From Thermoleophilia bacterium (lineage in GTDB: Bacteria; Actinomycetota; Thermoleophilia; UBA2241), in assembly GCA_041393415.1 (NCBI GenBank), contig JAWKKE010000004.1:189859-253858 (forward strand): 64,000 nt of DNA. Reading direction: 5' to 3'. Of this stretch, positions 50,435-58,639 are shown in pieces (within the stretch, counting starts at the first letter, position 1; every line of letters starts with the position of its first letter). Both the position numbers and the translations under genes were made by a program. Below the pieces are notes generated by a model that worked only from the letters and a program-made list of their open reading frames with translations, did not search any database and was not told the DNA's origin.

Positions 50435-51303
50435 TCCTGAGTCAGATGGTGCCACGCCTCGCGGTACTTCTCTGACGTCTTCTCGACCACCTCGTCGGGA
50501 AGTGCAGGACCTGGCGACGTCTTGTCCCAGGCCAGCGTCTCCAGATAGTCGCGAACATACTGTTTGTCGTAGCTCGGCTGGTTTCGTCCCGGTGCGTACC
50601 CCTGCGCCGGCCAGAAGCGTGACGAATCCGGAGTGAGAATCTCGTCGATGAGGATGAGTTCGCCGTCGAGCAGGCCGAACTCGAACTTGGTGTCGGCAAT
50701 GATGATGCCACGCTGGGATGCATACGCAGAGCCGAAGCGGTACAGCTCCAGAGAGACGTCTCGCACGCGCTCCGCGACCTCGCGGCCAACGAGATTCACC
50801 ACCTCGGCGAAAGGTATGTTCTCGTCGTGCGTCCCGATATCCGCCTTCGTTGACGGCGTGAAGAGCGGTTCCGGCAGGCGGCTGGCCTCTACGAGACCCT
50901 TGGGCAGAGAAATGCCACACACAGCACCGGTCCGCTCGTAGTCCTTGCGTCCAGACCCCGTGAGGTAACCGCGCACTATCGCCTCGATCGGCAACGGATC
51001 GGCCCTGTGCACAACGACGGATCGGCCGGCCAAGTGGCGATGCGCTGAGTCGGCGCTGAACGGCTCCGGATCGACGATGTGATTCGCAATAATGGGGCTC
51101 GTCTCGTCAAACCAGAAATTGGAGATCTGCGTGAGCACCGTACCCTTGTCAGGGATTGGCGTCGGCAGGACGACGTCGAACGCAGACAGGCGGTCGGTGG
51201 TGACGATCAGCATCTGATTGGGCGCGTACTCATACACGTCGCGCACCTTGCCGCGGCCTAGTAGCTCCCAGGACGTCTCGTGCGACTCGTACAGCGCCGC
51301 CAT
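50431..51303 (-). CDS. purC: Phosphoribosylaminoimidazole-succinocarboxamide synthase
   Basis: PurC adds aspartate to CAIR in purine synthesis. The 290-residue protein has LLGRGKVRDVYEY, VTTDRLSAFDVVLP, PIEAIVRGYLTGSG, and LIDEILTPDSSRFWP, the SAICAR synthetase signatures. ATG 51301-51303. It lies away from the purD-purE-purB cluster (58640-62161), on the opposite strand, and overlaps a methyltransferase gene downstream. Confidence 0.96.
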   Translation of the reverse strand: MAALYESHETSWELLGRGKVRDVYEYAPNQMLIVTTDRLSAFDVVLPTPIPDKGTVLTQISNFWFDETSPIIANHIVDPEPFSADSAHRHLAGRSVVVHRADPLPIEAIVRGYLTGSGRKDYERTGAVCGISLPKGLVEASRLPEPLFTPSTKADIGTHDENIPFAEVVNLVGREVAERVRDVSLELYRFGSAYASQRGIIIADTKFEFGLLDGELILIDEILTPDSSRFWPAQGYAPGRNQPSYDKQYVRDYLETLAWDKTSPGPALPDEVVEKTSEKYREAWHHLTQE

Positions 51304-51387
51304 AGGCTTGGCTCCCTCGTGTGACTTAAATGGACTGCGCCGTAGCGCAACGCCGGCCGCGAAACCACGGCAGGAGCGCTCTCCAGT

Positions 51388-51807
51388 TTACGCCACCGCC
51401 GAGTCATGCTGCTCGGACGCACAGAAAGCGCACTTCCGCGCGGCCTTGGGGATGTCGCTCAGGCACTCTGGGCACTGCTTCGTCGTCGGCTCCTCGGGGG
51501 CCTTGCCGCGAGCACGGTGCTCGGCCACCTTGTTCATCGGCACCACGACGACAAAGTACACGGCCGCAGCAATGAGAACGAAGGAGACCACCGAGTTGAT
51601 GAATGACCCGTAGAGGAACTGACTTCCGTTGATCGTGAAGGTTAGTTGCGAGAAGTCCGGCTGGCCGAAAATCGCAGCAATTAGCGGTGTCAGCAGATTC
51701 TCAACTAATGATGTGACGACCGCTCCGAACGCTGCCCCAATAACAACCGCAACGGCGAGATCGACGACGTTGCCACGCAGAATGAAGTCGCGGAAGCCCT
51801 TGATCAT
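51388..51807 (-). CDS. mscL: Large-conductance mechanosensitive channel with zinc-ribbon tail
   Basis: MscL opens under membrane tension to release solutes. The 139-residue protein has MIKGFRDFILRGNVVDLAVAVVIGAAFG (first helix, in parts), VENLLTPLIAAIFG, the second helix (SVVSFVLIAAAVYFVVVV) and a C-terminal zinc-ribbon-like extension CPECLSDIPKAARKCAFC, seen in some Gram-positive MscL proteins. ATG 51805-51807. The alternative-hairpin repeats lie upstream, between it and sodA. Confidence 0.95.
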   Translation of the reverse strand: MIKGFRDFILRGNVVDLAVAVVIGAAFGAVVTSLVENLLTPLIAAIFGQPDFSQLTFTINGSQFLYGSFINSVVSFVLIAAAVYFVVVVPMNKVAEHRARGKAPEEPTTKQCPECLSDIPKAARKCAFCASEQHDSAVA

Positions 51808-51911
51808 TATCCCCCCTAGTTCGGCGATGACGCATCAACCACAACCAAAGCTCGTATGGCGAGTAAATCACACCGCATTCCAACGCGCATCCCTCGGGGG
51901 CGAGGGCCGTA

Positions 51912-51980
51912 GAGCTGTCGATCGACACGTAGAGCGGTCGATCGACAGCTCGAGCATCGCCCAGCTGTCGATCGACCGCT
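51912..51980. repeat. Three-element inverted repeat forming alternative hairpins
   Basis: Elements: left GAGCTGTCGATCGAC (51912-51926), middle AGCGGTCGATCGACAGCT (51933-51950), right AGCTGTCGATCGACCGCT (51963-51980). Middle pairs perfectly with right (18 bp) and, shifted, with left (15 bp, 51937-51951), but not with both. It starts 7 nt after the sodA stop and lies upstream of mscL on the minus strand, so it may act as a terminator, a switch or an RNA-protecting structure. Confidence 0.8.
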
Positions 51981-51987
51981 TCCGGAT

Positions 51988-52584
51988 CTACTCCTCGGCA
52001 GCGAGATTCTGGGCGGCGAAGTCCCAGTTCACCAGACTCTCGAAGAACGTCTTGAGATAGAGAGCGCGAAGGTTCTGGTAGTCGAGATAGTAGGCATGTT
52101 CCCATACATCTACCACCAGAAGTGGAGTGCCTGTCGCCGGACGCTCAGCGTTTGCGGTACTCACCACCTTCAGGTCCTCACCCTCGGCGACGAGCCAGGC
52201 CCAACCACTGCCGAAACGCGTGACGCCGGCGGTCTTGAACGCCTCCACCGCCTGTTCGATACTCCCGAAACTGGTACGGAGCTTGTCGGCTAGCTCGCCG
52301 CTCGGCTCGCCGCCTCCGCCGGGCTTCATTGAGTTCCAGAAGAAGGTATGGTTCCAGACCTGCGCAGCATTGTTGAAGACCGCTTGCTTCTCGGCCTGGC
52401 CCTGCACGGCTGCGATCACTTCCTCAAGGGAGCGACCCTCGAGATCGGTCCCTTCGACAAGCTTGTTGAGCGTGTCGACGTACGTTTGGTGATGCTTTCC
52501 GTAGTGGAAGCTCACGGTCCGCGCCGAGTAGTGCGGCTCGAGCGCATCCTGAGCATACGGGAGCGGGGGCAGTTCGAACGCCAT
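51988..52584 (-). CDS. sodA: Superoxide dismutase (Fe/Mn family, Fe-like)
   Basis: Converts superoxide to oxygen and hydrogen peroxide. The 198-residue protein has metal ligands H27 (SFHYGKHH), H79 (WNHTFFW), D159 and H163 (DVWEHAYYLDY). Gln75 in NNAAQVWNHTFFW is the pattern of Fe-type enzymes; true metal use cannot be told from sequence. It is the last gene of a five-gene redox cluster (Rieske, Grx-like, FTR, Rieske, SOD), 12 bp after the Rieske gene. Confidence 0.95.
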   Translation of the reverse strand: MAFELPPLPYAQDALEPHYSARTVSFHYGKHHQTYVDTLNKLVEGTDLEGRSLEEVIAAVQGQAEKQAVFNNAAQVWNHTFFWNSMKPGGGGEPSGELADKLRTSFGSIEQAVEAFKTAGVTRFGSGWAWLVAEGEDLKVVSTANAERPATGTPLLVVDVWEHAYYLDYQNLRALYLKTFFESLVNWDFAAQNLAAEE

Positions 52585-52596
52585 ACTTCCTCCTCC

Positions 52597-53001
52597 TTAG
52601 GTGTCGGTGTCGTCGGGCATGTCGACTTCGATGGCCCCGCCCCGCACACGTACGCGATACGTGTGCAGATCGTGGACACGCGTCCTGCAACGCAAACGCT
52701 TCTCGAGCTGGAAGAATCGCTCCACCGGCTCCGGAAGTGCGGCCGCACCCATGTCATGATCAATGGGCGGACTTATGCTGCGACCGTCGCGAACATCGAA
52801 CTGCACGTTATGCAGCGGGCAAGTGAGCACCCAGCCTGCCAATGCCCCCTCGTCCAGTGGAACGTTCTGATGACCGCAGCGCCGGCTCACAGCGAAGAAA
52901 TCGCCGTCGTACTCACACAGGCAGACCTCACGTTCACCCACCTGCACGTACTTCATGCCTCCTGCCGCGATATCGTCGCAGCGTGCCAGCTCACACCACA
53001 T
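52597..53001 (-). CDS. Rieske [2Fe-2S] ferredoxin-like protein (copy 1)
   Basis: A 134-residue soluble Rieske protein. Cluster ligands C42, H44 (RRCGHQNVPL) and C61, H64 (CPLHNVQFDVRDG) fit CxH-x16-CxxH. No signal peptide or membrane helix is seen, so it is a cytosolic electron carrier, as in biphenyl-dioxygenase-type ferredoxins. It starts ATG 52999-53001, 7 bp after the FTR gene. With no oxygenase nearby, electron delivery to FTR or to a neighbouring redox enzyme is the likely role. Confidence 0.88.
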   Translation of the reverse strand: MWCELARCDDIAAGGMKYVQVGEREVCLCEYDGDFFAVSRRCGHQNVPLDEGALAGWVLTCPLHNVQFDVRDGRSISPPIDHDMGAAALPEPVERFFQLEKRLRCRTRVHDLHTYRVRVRGGAIEVDMPDDTDT

Positions 53002-53008
53002 GTCTTCC

Positions 53009-53335
53009 TCACATCTCTTCGGGAGCGAACTGCGGCAGGCTGTCCGGATCAGTCACGTCGGAGTGCACGAAGAGGCCACACCAGCAACGCTTCATCGCAT
53101 CGAAGTGTTTGCGATGAAACGGAATGCACGGGCAGACGATGAGCATGTCCTTCGGTCGCTCGCCAGTGCGAAGCTGACAAGGACACAGTGGCCAGCCGAA
53201 CCTCTGCTCAAGCGCCACTTCCTGCTCGAGCAGAAAGCCGACGAGCTCCTCGTCGGGGCTGAACTTGTATCCGAGAGGCTCGACCACCTGCTCGAAAAGG
53301 TAGCGGTATGCCTCCTTGCGACGCGGGGCGTCCAC
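53009..53335 (-). CDS. ftrB: Ferredoxin:thioredoxin reductase catalytic subunit
   Basis: FTR uses a [4Fe-4S] cluster to reduce a thioredoxin disulfide. The 108-residue protein shows three Cys pairs: CPC (51, 53), CPC (68, 70) and CWC (84, 86) within WPLCPCQL, IVCPCIPFH and KRCWCGLFV, matching the FTR pattern with Trp where plant FTR has His (CHC). No variable (SH3-like) subunit gene is present, as in other non-phototrophs. GTG 53333-53335 follows the Grx stop directly. Confidence 0.9.
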   Translation of the reverse strand: MDAPRRKEAYRYLFEQVVEPLGYKFSPDEELVGFLLEQEVALEQRFGWPLCPCQLRTGERPKDMLIVCPCIPFHRKHFDAMKRCWCGLFVHSDVTDPDSLPQFAPEEM

Positions 53336-53336
53336 G

Positions 53337-53612
53337 CTAGCCTTCGTTCGCGGCGTGAGTTCTCCCGAGGTGCTCCGCGTACTTCTGCGGCTGGTACCCA
53401 ACGACAACGTGACCGTCGATGACCACGACAGGAAAACGTCGGCCCCCACTCAAGCGCTCGACCTCAGCTGCCATCGCCTTGGCTTCCTCTCCGTCGAGCG
53501 CATCCACATCCGCGTGTTTGTACGGAATACGCTCTTCCTCGAACCACGCCTTCGTCTTGCGGCACCACCCGCAACTCGTGAGCGCGTAGATCATGACGTC
53601 GTGCTCGGTCAT
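53337..53612 (-). CDS. Glutaredoxin-like thiol-redox protein (CGWC)
   Basis: A 91-residue thioredoxin-fold protein with active site CGWC (C14, C17; YALTSCGWCRKTKAWF), cis-Pro in RRFPVVVIDG and the C-terminal Gly-Tyr motif. Placed next to the FTR gene, it is the probable FTR substrate, replacing the usual thioredoxin. It overlaps the second Rieske gene by 4 bp. Its onward target is unknown. Confidence 0.87.
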   Translation of the reverse strand: MTEHDVMIYALTSCGWCRKTKAWFEEERIPYKHADVDALDGEEAKAMAAEVERLSGGRRFPVVVIDGHVVVGYQPQKYAEHLGRTHAANEG

Positions 53613-53932
53613 TTCACACCGTCCAGTTGAAGCGCGACTTTGCCGTCCTCGATGCGCGTGGCGAAGGTCCGCAATCTCAGCTCGGGCGCCGTCACGAACC
53701 TGCCGTCCCTCACGTCAAAACGCCAATCGTGACAGGGGCACGTGAGAATTGGGCCACGTAGCTTTCCACCCTCCAAGGGGCAGCCCATGTGAGCACAGCG
53801 ATTCGCGATCGCGAAGAGCACCCCCTCCACGCGCACCAAGAGAACTCCGACGCCCTTCGGATACACGGCCACGTAGCCACCCTCCGGGACCCTATCTTGC
53901 TCAATCGTCACCACCCATTCGGAACCCGCCAC
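53609..53932 (-). CDS. Rieske [2Fe-2S] ferredoxin-like protein (copy 2)
   Basis: A 107-residue soluble Rieske protein with ligands C46, H48 (NRCAHMGCPLEGG) and C65, H68 (TCPCHDWRFDVRDG). GTG 53930-53932 preceded by GAGAGGTGTT decides the start over a longer frame. It is the first gene of the redox cluster. It differs clearly from copy 1, so the pair is not a recent duplication. Probably an electron donor in the cytosol. Confidence 0.87.
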   Translation of the reverse strand: MAGSEWVVTIEQDRVPEGGYVAVYPKGVGVLLVRVEGVLFAIANRCAHMGCPLEGGKLRGPILTCPCHDWRFDVRDGRFVTAPELRLRTFATRIEDGKVALQLDGVK

Positions 53933-54084
53933 GGAACACCTCTCCGACGCCTGGTCGCTTTGACCGGATTCGTGACGCAAGAACCGCGCGGGCTCCGGCC
54001 TCAACGTAGGCAAGAACGGCCATGCATCCGCCGCGCATGTCTGCGGTGGTACCCGGCGATCGGCGGCGACAAACAGGTCGACAA

Positions 54085-54113
54085 TTGCCGCGCCAGTGAT
54101 GCGCCGCTATCAT
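54085..54113 (+). promoter_or_regulatory. Promoter of the FAD-oxidoreductase gene
   Basis: TTGCCG and TATCAT with a 17-nt spacer. The predicted transcript starts near 54120, after the upstream ATG (54096), which is why ATG 54156 is chosen for the gene. Confidence 0.6.
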
Positions 54114-54155
54114 GACACACTCGCGCCCGCGGCCATCTCGCACGCCCAACTCCTC

Positions 54156-55619
54156 ATGACAGCCCCTCACCCCGAGTTCGATGTCATCATCGTAGGCGCC
54201 GGTCCAGCCGGTATCTTCTGCGCATTGGAACTGTGCAGGAGCAGCGCCTGCCGCGTTCTGATCGTCGAACGCGGACCTGACATCTGCGATCGCACCTGCC
54301 CTGCGCGCCGCGGCGGCGGCTGTCGCAACTGCACTCCCTGTGGCATCACCAGCGGCTGGGGCGGAGCAGGCGCCTTCAGCGACGGCAAGCTCACCCTGTC
54401 GACCGAGGTCGGCGGCTGGCTGAACGAGTTCGTGCCGGCCGATCAACTTACCGAGTTGGTGACACACGTGGACACCGTGTGGCTCGAGTTTGGCGCCCCG
54501 CCCACCGTATACGGGGGCGGGCAAGAAGCGATGACGATCGCCGAAGCAGCAGCGCGATATGACCTCACGCTCGTGGCATCTCCAGTGCGTCACATGGGCA
54601 CGGAACGGGCGCGCGATATCCTTCGGCGTCTGCGCCGAGAACTCGCGAAGAGCGCCGAGATCCTCACGCGCACGCAAGTCACACAAGTGCTCGTCGAAAC
54701 AGCCGGCCGGCAGAAGCGCGTGCGGGGGGTAGAGCTCGCCGACGGTCGCCAAGTCACCGCCGGCGCCGTCGTGCTCGCTCCAGGGCGCGAAGGCGCCGGT
54801 TGGGCGGTCGGCGAATACCGGCGCCTCTGCATCCCGCTGGCCACCAATCCCGTCGATATCGGGGTGCGCGTTGAGGTCGCCGCGCCAACGCTGGAGCCGC
54901 TGACCGAGACGCTCTACGAGAGCAAGCTGCGATATCGCGCACCGACCTTCGGGGACGCCGTGCGCACTTTCTGCATGAACCCGTACGGCGAGGTATCCCT
55001 CGAGAACTACGGTGACGTCGTGACGGTCAACGGCCACAGTTACGCCGAACGGAAGACGGATCGATCGAACTTCGCGCTCCTTGTCTCGACCCGCTTCACC
55101 AAGCCGTTCGACGATCCGAACTCATATGGCAAGAGCATCGCCCGCTTGGCCAACCTCCTGGGTGAGCACATCATCGTGCAACGACTCGGCGATCTCGCGG
55201 AGGGGCGTCGCAGCACTCCTGAGCGACTGGCGGCAGGAGCTGTGCAGCCGACACTCTCCGGCGCAACGCCAGGCGACCTCGCCTTCGTCCTGCCGTACCG
55301 ACACCTCCAAAACATCCTTGAGATGCTGTGCGCACTCGATCATCTCGCGCCAGGGCTGAACGGCCCTGATACGCTACTGTATGGAGTCGAGGTCAAGTTC
55401 TACTCCGCAAGGCCGACGCTCGACCACGGCCTGCAGACGCCGATCGATAACCTTTACGCCATCGGCGACGGCGCCGGCATCACTCGCGGCCTCATGCAAG
55501 CGTCGGCGGCCGGAGTAGTTGCCGCGCGTTCGATACTGGCCGACGACTCATCGTGCGCAGAACACGACGGCCGAGGTCGTCGCCAACGATCGGAGGGATC
55601 GTGCCGGGAACGGTTGTAG
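54156..55619 (+). CDS. NAD(P)/FAD-dependent oxidoreductase (COG2509-like)
   Basis: A 487-residue flavoprotein. Dinucleotide fold VIIVGAGPAGIFCALELCR at the N-terminus with E of the second strand (VERGP), then a Cys-rich loop (CPARRGGGCRNCTPC), GGAGAFSDGKLTLS, and the C-terminal FAD motif NLYAIGDGAGITRGLMQASAAG. It resembles uncharacterised FAD-dependent dehydrogenases of COG2509. The last 19 bp overlap purA. Its partner is unknown; the Cys loop is shared by the family. Confidence 0.82.
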   Translation: MTAPHPEFDVIIVGAGPAGIFCALELCRSSACRVLIVERGPDICDRTCPARRGGGCRNCTPCGITSGWGGAGAFSDGKLTLSTEVGGWLNEFVPADQLTELVTHVDTVWLEFGAPPTVYGGGQEAMTIAEAAARYDLTLVASPVRHMGTERARDILRRLRRELAKSAEILTRTQVTQVLVETAGRQKRVRGVELADGRQVTAGAVVLAPGREGAGWAVGEYRRLCIPLATNPVDIGVRVEVAAPTLEPLTETLYESKLRYRAPTFGDAVRTFCMNPYGEVSLENYGDVVTVNGHSYAERKTDRSNFALLVSTRFTKPFDDPNSYGKSIARLANLLGEHIIVQRLGDLAEGRRSTPERLAAGAVQPTLSGATPGDLAFVLPYRHLQNILEMLCALDHLAPGLNGPDTLLYGVEVKFYSARPTLDHGLQTPIDNLYAIGDGAGITRGLMQASAAGVVAARSILADDSSCAEHDGRGRRQRSEGSCRERL

Positions 55620-56899
55620 TGGGAGCCCAGTGGGGCGACGAAGGCAAGGGCAAGATCACCGACCTTCTGGCCGAGAAGGCCGACGTAGTCGCCCGCTTCC
55701 AGGGGGGCAACAATGCCGGGCACACTATCGTGCGCGACGGTGAGGAGTTCAAGCTTCATCTCATCCCGTCGGGCATTCTGTACGAAGCGAAGACGTGCGT
55801 CATCGGCAACGGTGTCGTGATCGACCCCCATATTCTCTTCGGTGAGCTTGAGGCACTGCGGGCGCGCGGCATCAGCGGCGACAACCTTCGCATCAGCGGC
55901 AATGCCCACCTCATCATGCCGTACCACCTGCTCCTCGACGGCGCCAGCGAGCAGCAACTCGGAATGTACAAGATAGGCACAACCGGTCGCGGCATCGGTC
56001 CCTGCTACATAGACAAGTACGCCCGCGTCGGAATCCGCGTCCAGGATCTGCTGGACGCAAAGATCCTCAAGCGCAAGATCAAGACCGCGCTGCAGGAGAA
56101 GAACTTCCTGCTGCAGCGCTACGACATCGGTGTTCTCGACGCAGATCAGGTTACAGAGGAGCTGCTCGGCTATCGTGAGCGTTTCGAGCCCTTCATCTGC
56201 GACACCAGCCTCCTCATCAACAGCGCGCTGGACCAGGGGCAGCACGTGCTTTTCGAGGGCGCTCAGGGCGCCCTCCTCGACATCGATTTTGGAACGTATC
56301 CCTTCGTCACGAGCAGCAATCCCATTGCCGGTGCGGCCTGCAGCGGCACGGGAGTCGGACCAACGCGTGTCGACCACGTCATCGGAGTCGCCAAGGCCTA
56401 CACAACGCGCGTCGGCGAGGGTCCGTTCCCAACCGAACTGTTTGACGAGACGGGCACCGCAATGCTTGAGGTGGGCCAGGAGTTCGGCACGACGACGGGA
56501 CGTCAGCGACGCTGCGGCTGGCTAGACCTCGTCGCACTCAAGTACGCCGTCAGGCTAAACGGCATCACACACTTGGCACTCACGAAGCTCGACGTGCTCA
56601 GCGGCCTACCCACCCTCAAGGTCGCAGTGAGTTATCGTGCCGGCCGCAGGCAACTCGACGAATTCCCTTTGCGTCAGACCGACTTCCACCACGCCAAGCC
56701 AATGTACGAGGAGCTGCCCGGTTGGACGCAAGACCTGCGGGCATGCGAGACATGGCAGGACCTCCCGCAAGAGGCCCGCGACTACGTCCAGTTCGTCGCC
56801 GAATTCACACGCACGCGGGTCAAGTTCATCGCTGTCGGCCCAGGGCGCGAAGAGACCATCGTGCTTCCGCGAAGTATCGGTCTCGGCGGAGCATTCTAG
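55601..56899 (+). CDS. purA: Adenylosuccinate synthetase
   Basis: PurA joins IMP and aspartate using GTP toward AMP. The 432-residue protein has VVVGAQWGDEGKGKITDLLA with D13, FQGGNNAGHTIV with H41, GTTGRGIGPCYIDK, FEGAQGALLDIDFGTYPFVTSSN (in parts) and TTTGRQRRCGWLD. GTG 55601 after GGAGGG is the start, matching family N-termini; it overlaps the upstream gene's last codons. Together with purC, purD, purE and purB much of the purine pathway is in this window. Confidence 0.96.
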   Translation: MPGTVVVGAQWGDEGKGKITDLLAEKADVVARFQGGNNAGHTIVRDGEEFKLHLIPSGILYEAKTCVIGNGVVIDPHILFGELEALRARGISGDNLRISGNAHLIMPYHLLLDGASEQQLGMYKIGTTGRGIGPCYIDKYARVGIRVQDLLDAKILKRKIKTALQEKNFLLQRYDIGVLDADQVTEELLGYRERFEPFICDTSLLINSALDQGQHVLFEGAQGALLDIDFGTYPFVTSSNPIAGAACSGTGVGPTRVDHVIGVAKAYTTRVGEGPFPTELFDETGTAMLEVGQEFGTTTGRQRRCGWLDLVALKYAVRLNGITHLALTKLDVLSGLPTLKVAVSYRAGRRQLDEFPLRQTDFHHAKPMYEELPGWTQDLRACETWQDLPQEARDYVQFVAEFTRTRVKFIAVGPGREETIVLPRSIGLGGAF

Positions 56900-57017
56900 A
56901 CTCCACAGCCTCCTCTCAGCTCCAGCTCAGAGTGCCGCAAGATCGCCGCGGTACCTTCACTCCATCGTCGTCCTCATCGAGGACATGTGAAGCGATGATG
57001 TTGAATGAAGGAGGAAC

Positions 57018-57671
57018 ATGGCCCGTACGAGCAAAGTGGCGCTCCTTGCAGCCACCGCACTCGCGCTCCTCGCAGTGCTGATCGGACCCACGGTTGCAGG
57101 TGCCCAGACAAGCTCGATCAGCGCAAGTACGCCGCGCGCCGACGTGGTCTTCACCGCGACCAATGAGTCGCCGTCGGGCGACACTACGTGGGGCGAGAAC
57201 GCCGCGCCCACCGATCAGTCCGATCGCGGCCAGGGGATGCGCGGCCCCGCTCTCGACCGCAATGACTCAACCCTCCGTACCGGTCACGACGCCTACTGGT
57301 CGGTTGGAGAGATCTTGCAGTGGGTGGCGATTGCACTACTCGCAGGGCTCGCCGCTGCCTTAGCGATCTGGCGACCATGGCGCCACGGCACTGGCCCAGC
57401 GGCAGCAGCGACGGCGCCAACTGCGCCAGTGGCCTACGATCCCGCGGCGGCGAACGTCACTACACCCAGCGCCGAGCCCGCCGTTCCTGCCAGCGGCGCA
57501 GATCTTGGTCAACCGGACGATCCGGCTTCCACGATCGCCGTCGCTGATACCGCCGTCACAAGCATCCAAGGAAGCCCAGACGGCATAGCATCGAACGACG
57601 AGCCGGAGCCGCCGACGCCGAACCCAAGCCAGGCGGCCCCTGCAGAAACGGCAGAGGACCCCGCAAGATAG
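57018..57671 (+). CDS. Exported single-pass protein of unknown function
   Basis: A 217-residue protein with a signal peptide (1-29; VALLAATALALLAVLIG ... VAGAQ), a short extracellular part (~30-92), one membrane helix (about 95-115; WVAIALLAGLAAALAIW) followed by an Arg residue pair, and a long Ala/Pro/Thr-rich, low-complexity C-terminal tail (120-217) probably in the cytoplasm or unstructured. GAAGGAGGAAC before ATG 57018 is a strong SD. No family is recognised. Confidence 0.65.
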   Translation: MARTSKVALLAATALALLAVLIGPTVAGAQTSSISASTPRADVVFTATNESPSGDTTWGENAAPTDQSDRGQGMRGPALDRNDSTLRTGHDAYWSVGEILQWVAIALLAGLAAALAIWRPWRHGTGPAAAATAPTAPVAYDPAAANVTTPSAEPAVPASGADLGQPDDPASTIAVADTAVTSIQGSPDGIASNDEPEPPTPNPSQAAPAETAEDPAR

Positions 57672-57686
57672 CGAGTAGGACCCAGC

Positions 57687-57723
57687 CGCGGCGATGCCGA
57701 GCGACTCGCTCGGCATCGCCGCG
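57687..57723. terminator. Perfect 17-bp bidirectional hairpin
   Basis: Arms CGCGGCGATGCCGAGCG / CGCTCGGCATCGCCGCG with a 3-nt loop, between the convergent exported-protein and padR genes (stops 57671 and 57731). Confidence 0.75.
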
Positions 57724-57730
57724 TCCTGCG

Positions 57731-58411
57731 TCAATCGGCCTCTGCTAACAGCGCGTAGATGCGCCGACGAGCATCGGTCAAAATGTCGAGCGTCGTGTCG
57801 ACCATCTCGTCAGATCCGCTCAAGCCGACCTGACGTGTGGCGTCAGCCAGAGAGCCCACCGCGCGTCGCAGCTTCATACGCACCTCCACCGGCCCCTGCG
57901 CGGTCATCCACGGCAGATTGCCCTCCGTGTCACGCAGCGCGTCAACGTGCGCCGCACCTTCATCAGTGAGTGAATAGACGCGTTTGCCGTCCAGTTGCTC
58001 GCTGCGGACGAGACCTCGATCTTCGAACTCCTGGAGAGTCGGGTAGACAGAGCCGGGACTTGGCCTCCAGGCTCCCCCGCTCAGCTCCTCGACGTGCTGC
58101 ATGACCTGATAGCCGTGCATGGGCCCATCGGACAGCGCCGAGAGAACCGCCGCCTTTATCATGCCGCGCCGAGCACGTCCGAGATGTCCGAACCCATGCC
58201 CATGGAGGCGGCTGTCGCCGCCGCCAGCACGATCTCCTTCGAAGCCACGCCCTGCGTCGTGGTGGCGCATGCTCATCACCGCATCACACAAACCGTGCCG
58301 TCGTTCGCGCCAGGCCAGGGCTCCTTCGTCCGCGCCCTCTGCAAGACATGGCGCCGGTGGAGCCATGCGCCAGGCTCCATGCCGACCGAAAACCGCGTGA
58401 CGAATGTTCAT
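57731..58411 (-). CDS. PadR-family transcriptional regulator
   Basis: A 226-residue regulator. The PadR winged HTH lies at about residues 84-165 (MIKAAVLSALSDGPMHGYQVMQHV, WRPSPGSVYPTLQEFEDRGLV) and a C-terminal helical dimerisation part follows. The N-terminal ~83 residues are His/Arg/Gly-rich (HGHGFGHLGRARRG before the HTH), as in a subset of PadR proteins; it may bind metal. ATG 58409-58411 has GGAGG about 6 nt upstream. A palindrome in its promoter (58466-58482) suggests autorepression. Confidence 0.85.
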   Translation of the reverse strand: MNIRHAVFGRHGAWRMAPPAPCLAEGADEGALAWRERRHGLCDAVMSMRHHDAGRGFEGDRAGGGDSRLHGHGFGHLGRARRGMIKAAVLSALSDGPMHGYQVMQHVEELSGGAWRPSPGSVYPTLQEFEDRGLVRSEQLDGKRVYSLTDEGAAHVDALRDTEGNLPWMTAQGPVEVRMKLRRAVGSLADATRQVGLSGSDEMVDTTLDILTDARRRIYALLAEAD

Positions 58412-58465
58412 CGAGCGCCTCCTTGTGCGCATGCTGAGCGGGGCCACTCACACGTTCACCCGCCC

Positions 58466-58482
58466 TATATCGCGATATATCG
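58466..58482. promoter_or_regulatory. Candidate PadR operator
   Basis: TATATCGCGATATA (58466-58479) is a perfect 14-bp palindrome, and the overlapping CGATATATCG (58473-58482) is another. It lies ~55 bp upstream of padR in the padR/purD divergent region and is far more AT-rich than its surroundings, as expected of a PadR-type autoregulatory site. Confidence 0.5.
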
Positions 58483-58639
58483 TAATACGTTGCTTTTGTC
58501 TGCGCAATCCCCACGTTGCCTCACCACCCTCACGCCAAGAGAGCGCAGCACCAGGCTCAGCACGACTGCCCGCTCGTTGCTGGCAGCGCCCCCTCACGAG
58601 TACACTCAGACCTCAACACCAGCCCGCGGGGGAGGCCAC

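Noticed and set aside
53901..55037. Minus-strand 378-codon open frame
   Set aside because: Shadow of the FAD oxidoreductase gene; no recognisable protein features.
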